Below the pieces are notes generated by a model. That model saw nothing but the letters and a program-made list of their open reading frames with translations, was not told where the DNA came from and did not search any database. From assembly GCA_051530055.1 (NCBI GenBank), contig CM121341.1, positions 18,414,001 to 18,478,000 on the forward strand: a stretch of 64,000 nt of DNA, read 5' to 3'. The stretch comes from Neoechinorhynchus agilis. Lineage: Eukaryota > Acanthocephala. Shown here one piece after another: positions 63,829 through 64,000 of this stretch. The stretch's first letter is position 1, and every line of letters begins with the position of its first letter. The translations under genes and the position numbers were made by a program.

Positions 63829-64000
63829 ATGAATTCTCTTTTCAACAATAAATTAATATTATCTACTAGCTTACCGCAAGCAGTTGGCTTGGGACCTTCC
63901 CCTAATAAAGAAGATTCACGAATCCTTTAACGATCTTCTCACAAAGGAATCGGGAGCCTGGCTAAATGCACTCCCCGCCCCGACAATCGGAACTCTTCTA
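63829..64000 (+). mobile_element. YLDD/REL-type LINE fragment, running off the window
   Basis: From about 63,860 the plus strand reads WDLPLIKKIHESF, LTKESGAWLNALPAP and IGTLL, matching the element at 6,060-9,204 (VSTRESGAWLEAVPLASVGTLL). The rest lies beyond the window. Confidence 0.65.

Overview
The window reads as nuclear DNA of an invertebrate animal, AT-rich and dominated by transposable elements. The animal assignment rests on three recognisable host genes: a mitochondrial-type 2-Cys peroxiredoxin (present twice), a BTBD9 homologue in at least nine exons separated by introns of about 42-54 nt, and an EI24-like membrane protein. Very short GT-AG introns suggest a compact-gene protostome (a nematode or mite lineage would fit), but the phylum cannot be fixed from the sequence alone.

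Layout. (1) 1-15,574 and 19,417-31,728 are two copies (A and B) of one segment in direct orientation, mostly about 98-99% identical by eye. Each carries, in order: peroxiredoxin on the minus strand, a decayed LINE reverse-transcriptase tail, a LINE remnant with a YLDD-type RT, two unrecognised ORFs (117 and 201 codons), a kinase-like gene with both expected catalytic aspartates replaced by asparagine, a truncated Penelope-like element, and a truncated I/Jockey-like LINE. Copy A alone holds a 4-kb insertion (a 21-bp minisatellite followed by a LINE with a C-terminal PD...D endonuclease-like region). Copy B alone holds a C/G homopolymer block and a chimeric insertion that joins the 3' end of the same LINE family to a piece of the kinase-like gene. 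(2) 15,575-19,416 is the part not repeated in B: the rest of the I/Jockey LINE, a Gypsy fossil, a LINE endonuclease fragment and two inverted repeats. (3) 31,729-38,740 is the host-gene island: BTBD9 and an EI24-like gene, both on the minus strand, with a SINE-like fragment and a foldback element. (4) 38,741-57,284 is a five-deep nest: an RTE LINE (minus) split by a Gypsy element (+), which holds a second APE-type LINE inside it and an I/Jockey LINE inside its 3' LTR. That LINE is split by a second Gypsy element (minus), which is itself split by a third. Most junctions carry target-site duplications visible in the sequence. (5) 57,285-64,000 holds a rearranged copy of the YLDD LINE, a LINE tail ending in (atc)n, a foldback element carrying a tRNA-like/SINE segment, a Penelope-like element flanked by inverted copies of its own 3' end, and the start of another YLDD LINE.

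The host genes do not form an evident pathway: peroxiredoxin is mitochondrial peroxide detoxification, BTBD9 a BTB-domain (probable CUL3) adaptor, EI24 an ER membrane/autophagy protein. No bacterial-style system, CRISPR array or phage is present. The signals most worth following are the chimeric LINE/kinase insertion, the hammerhead-like cores at Penelope ends and in other inverted repeats, the in-frame minisatellite at the head of a LINE, and the paired unknown ORFs kept in both duplicates. LTR elements are described only as fossils.
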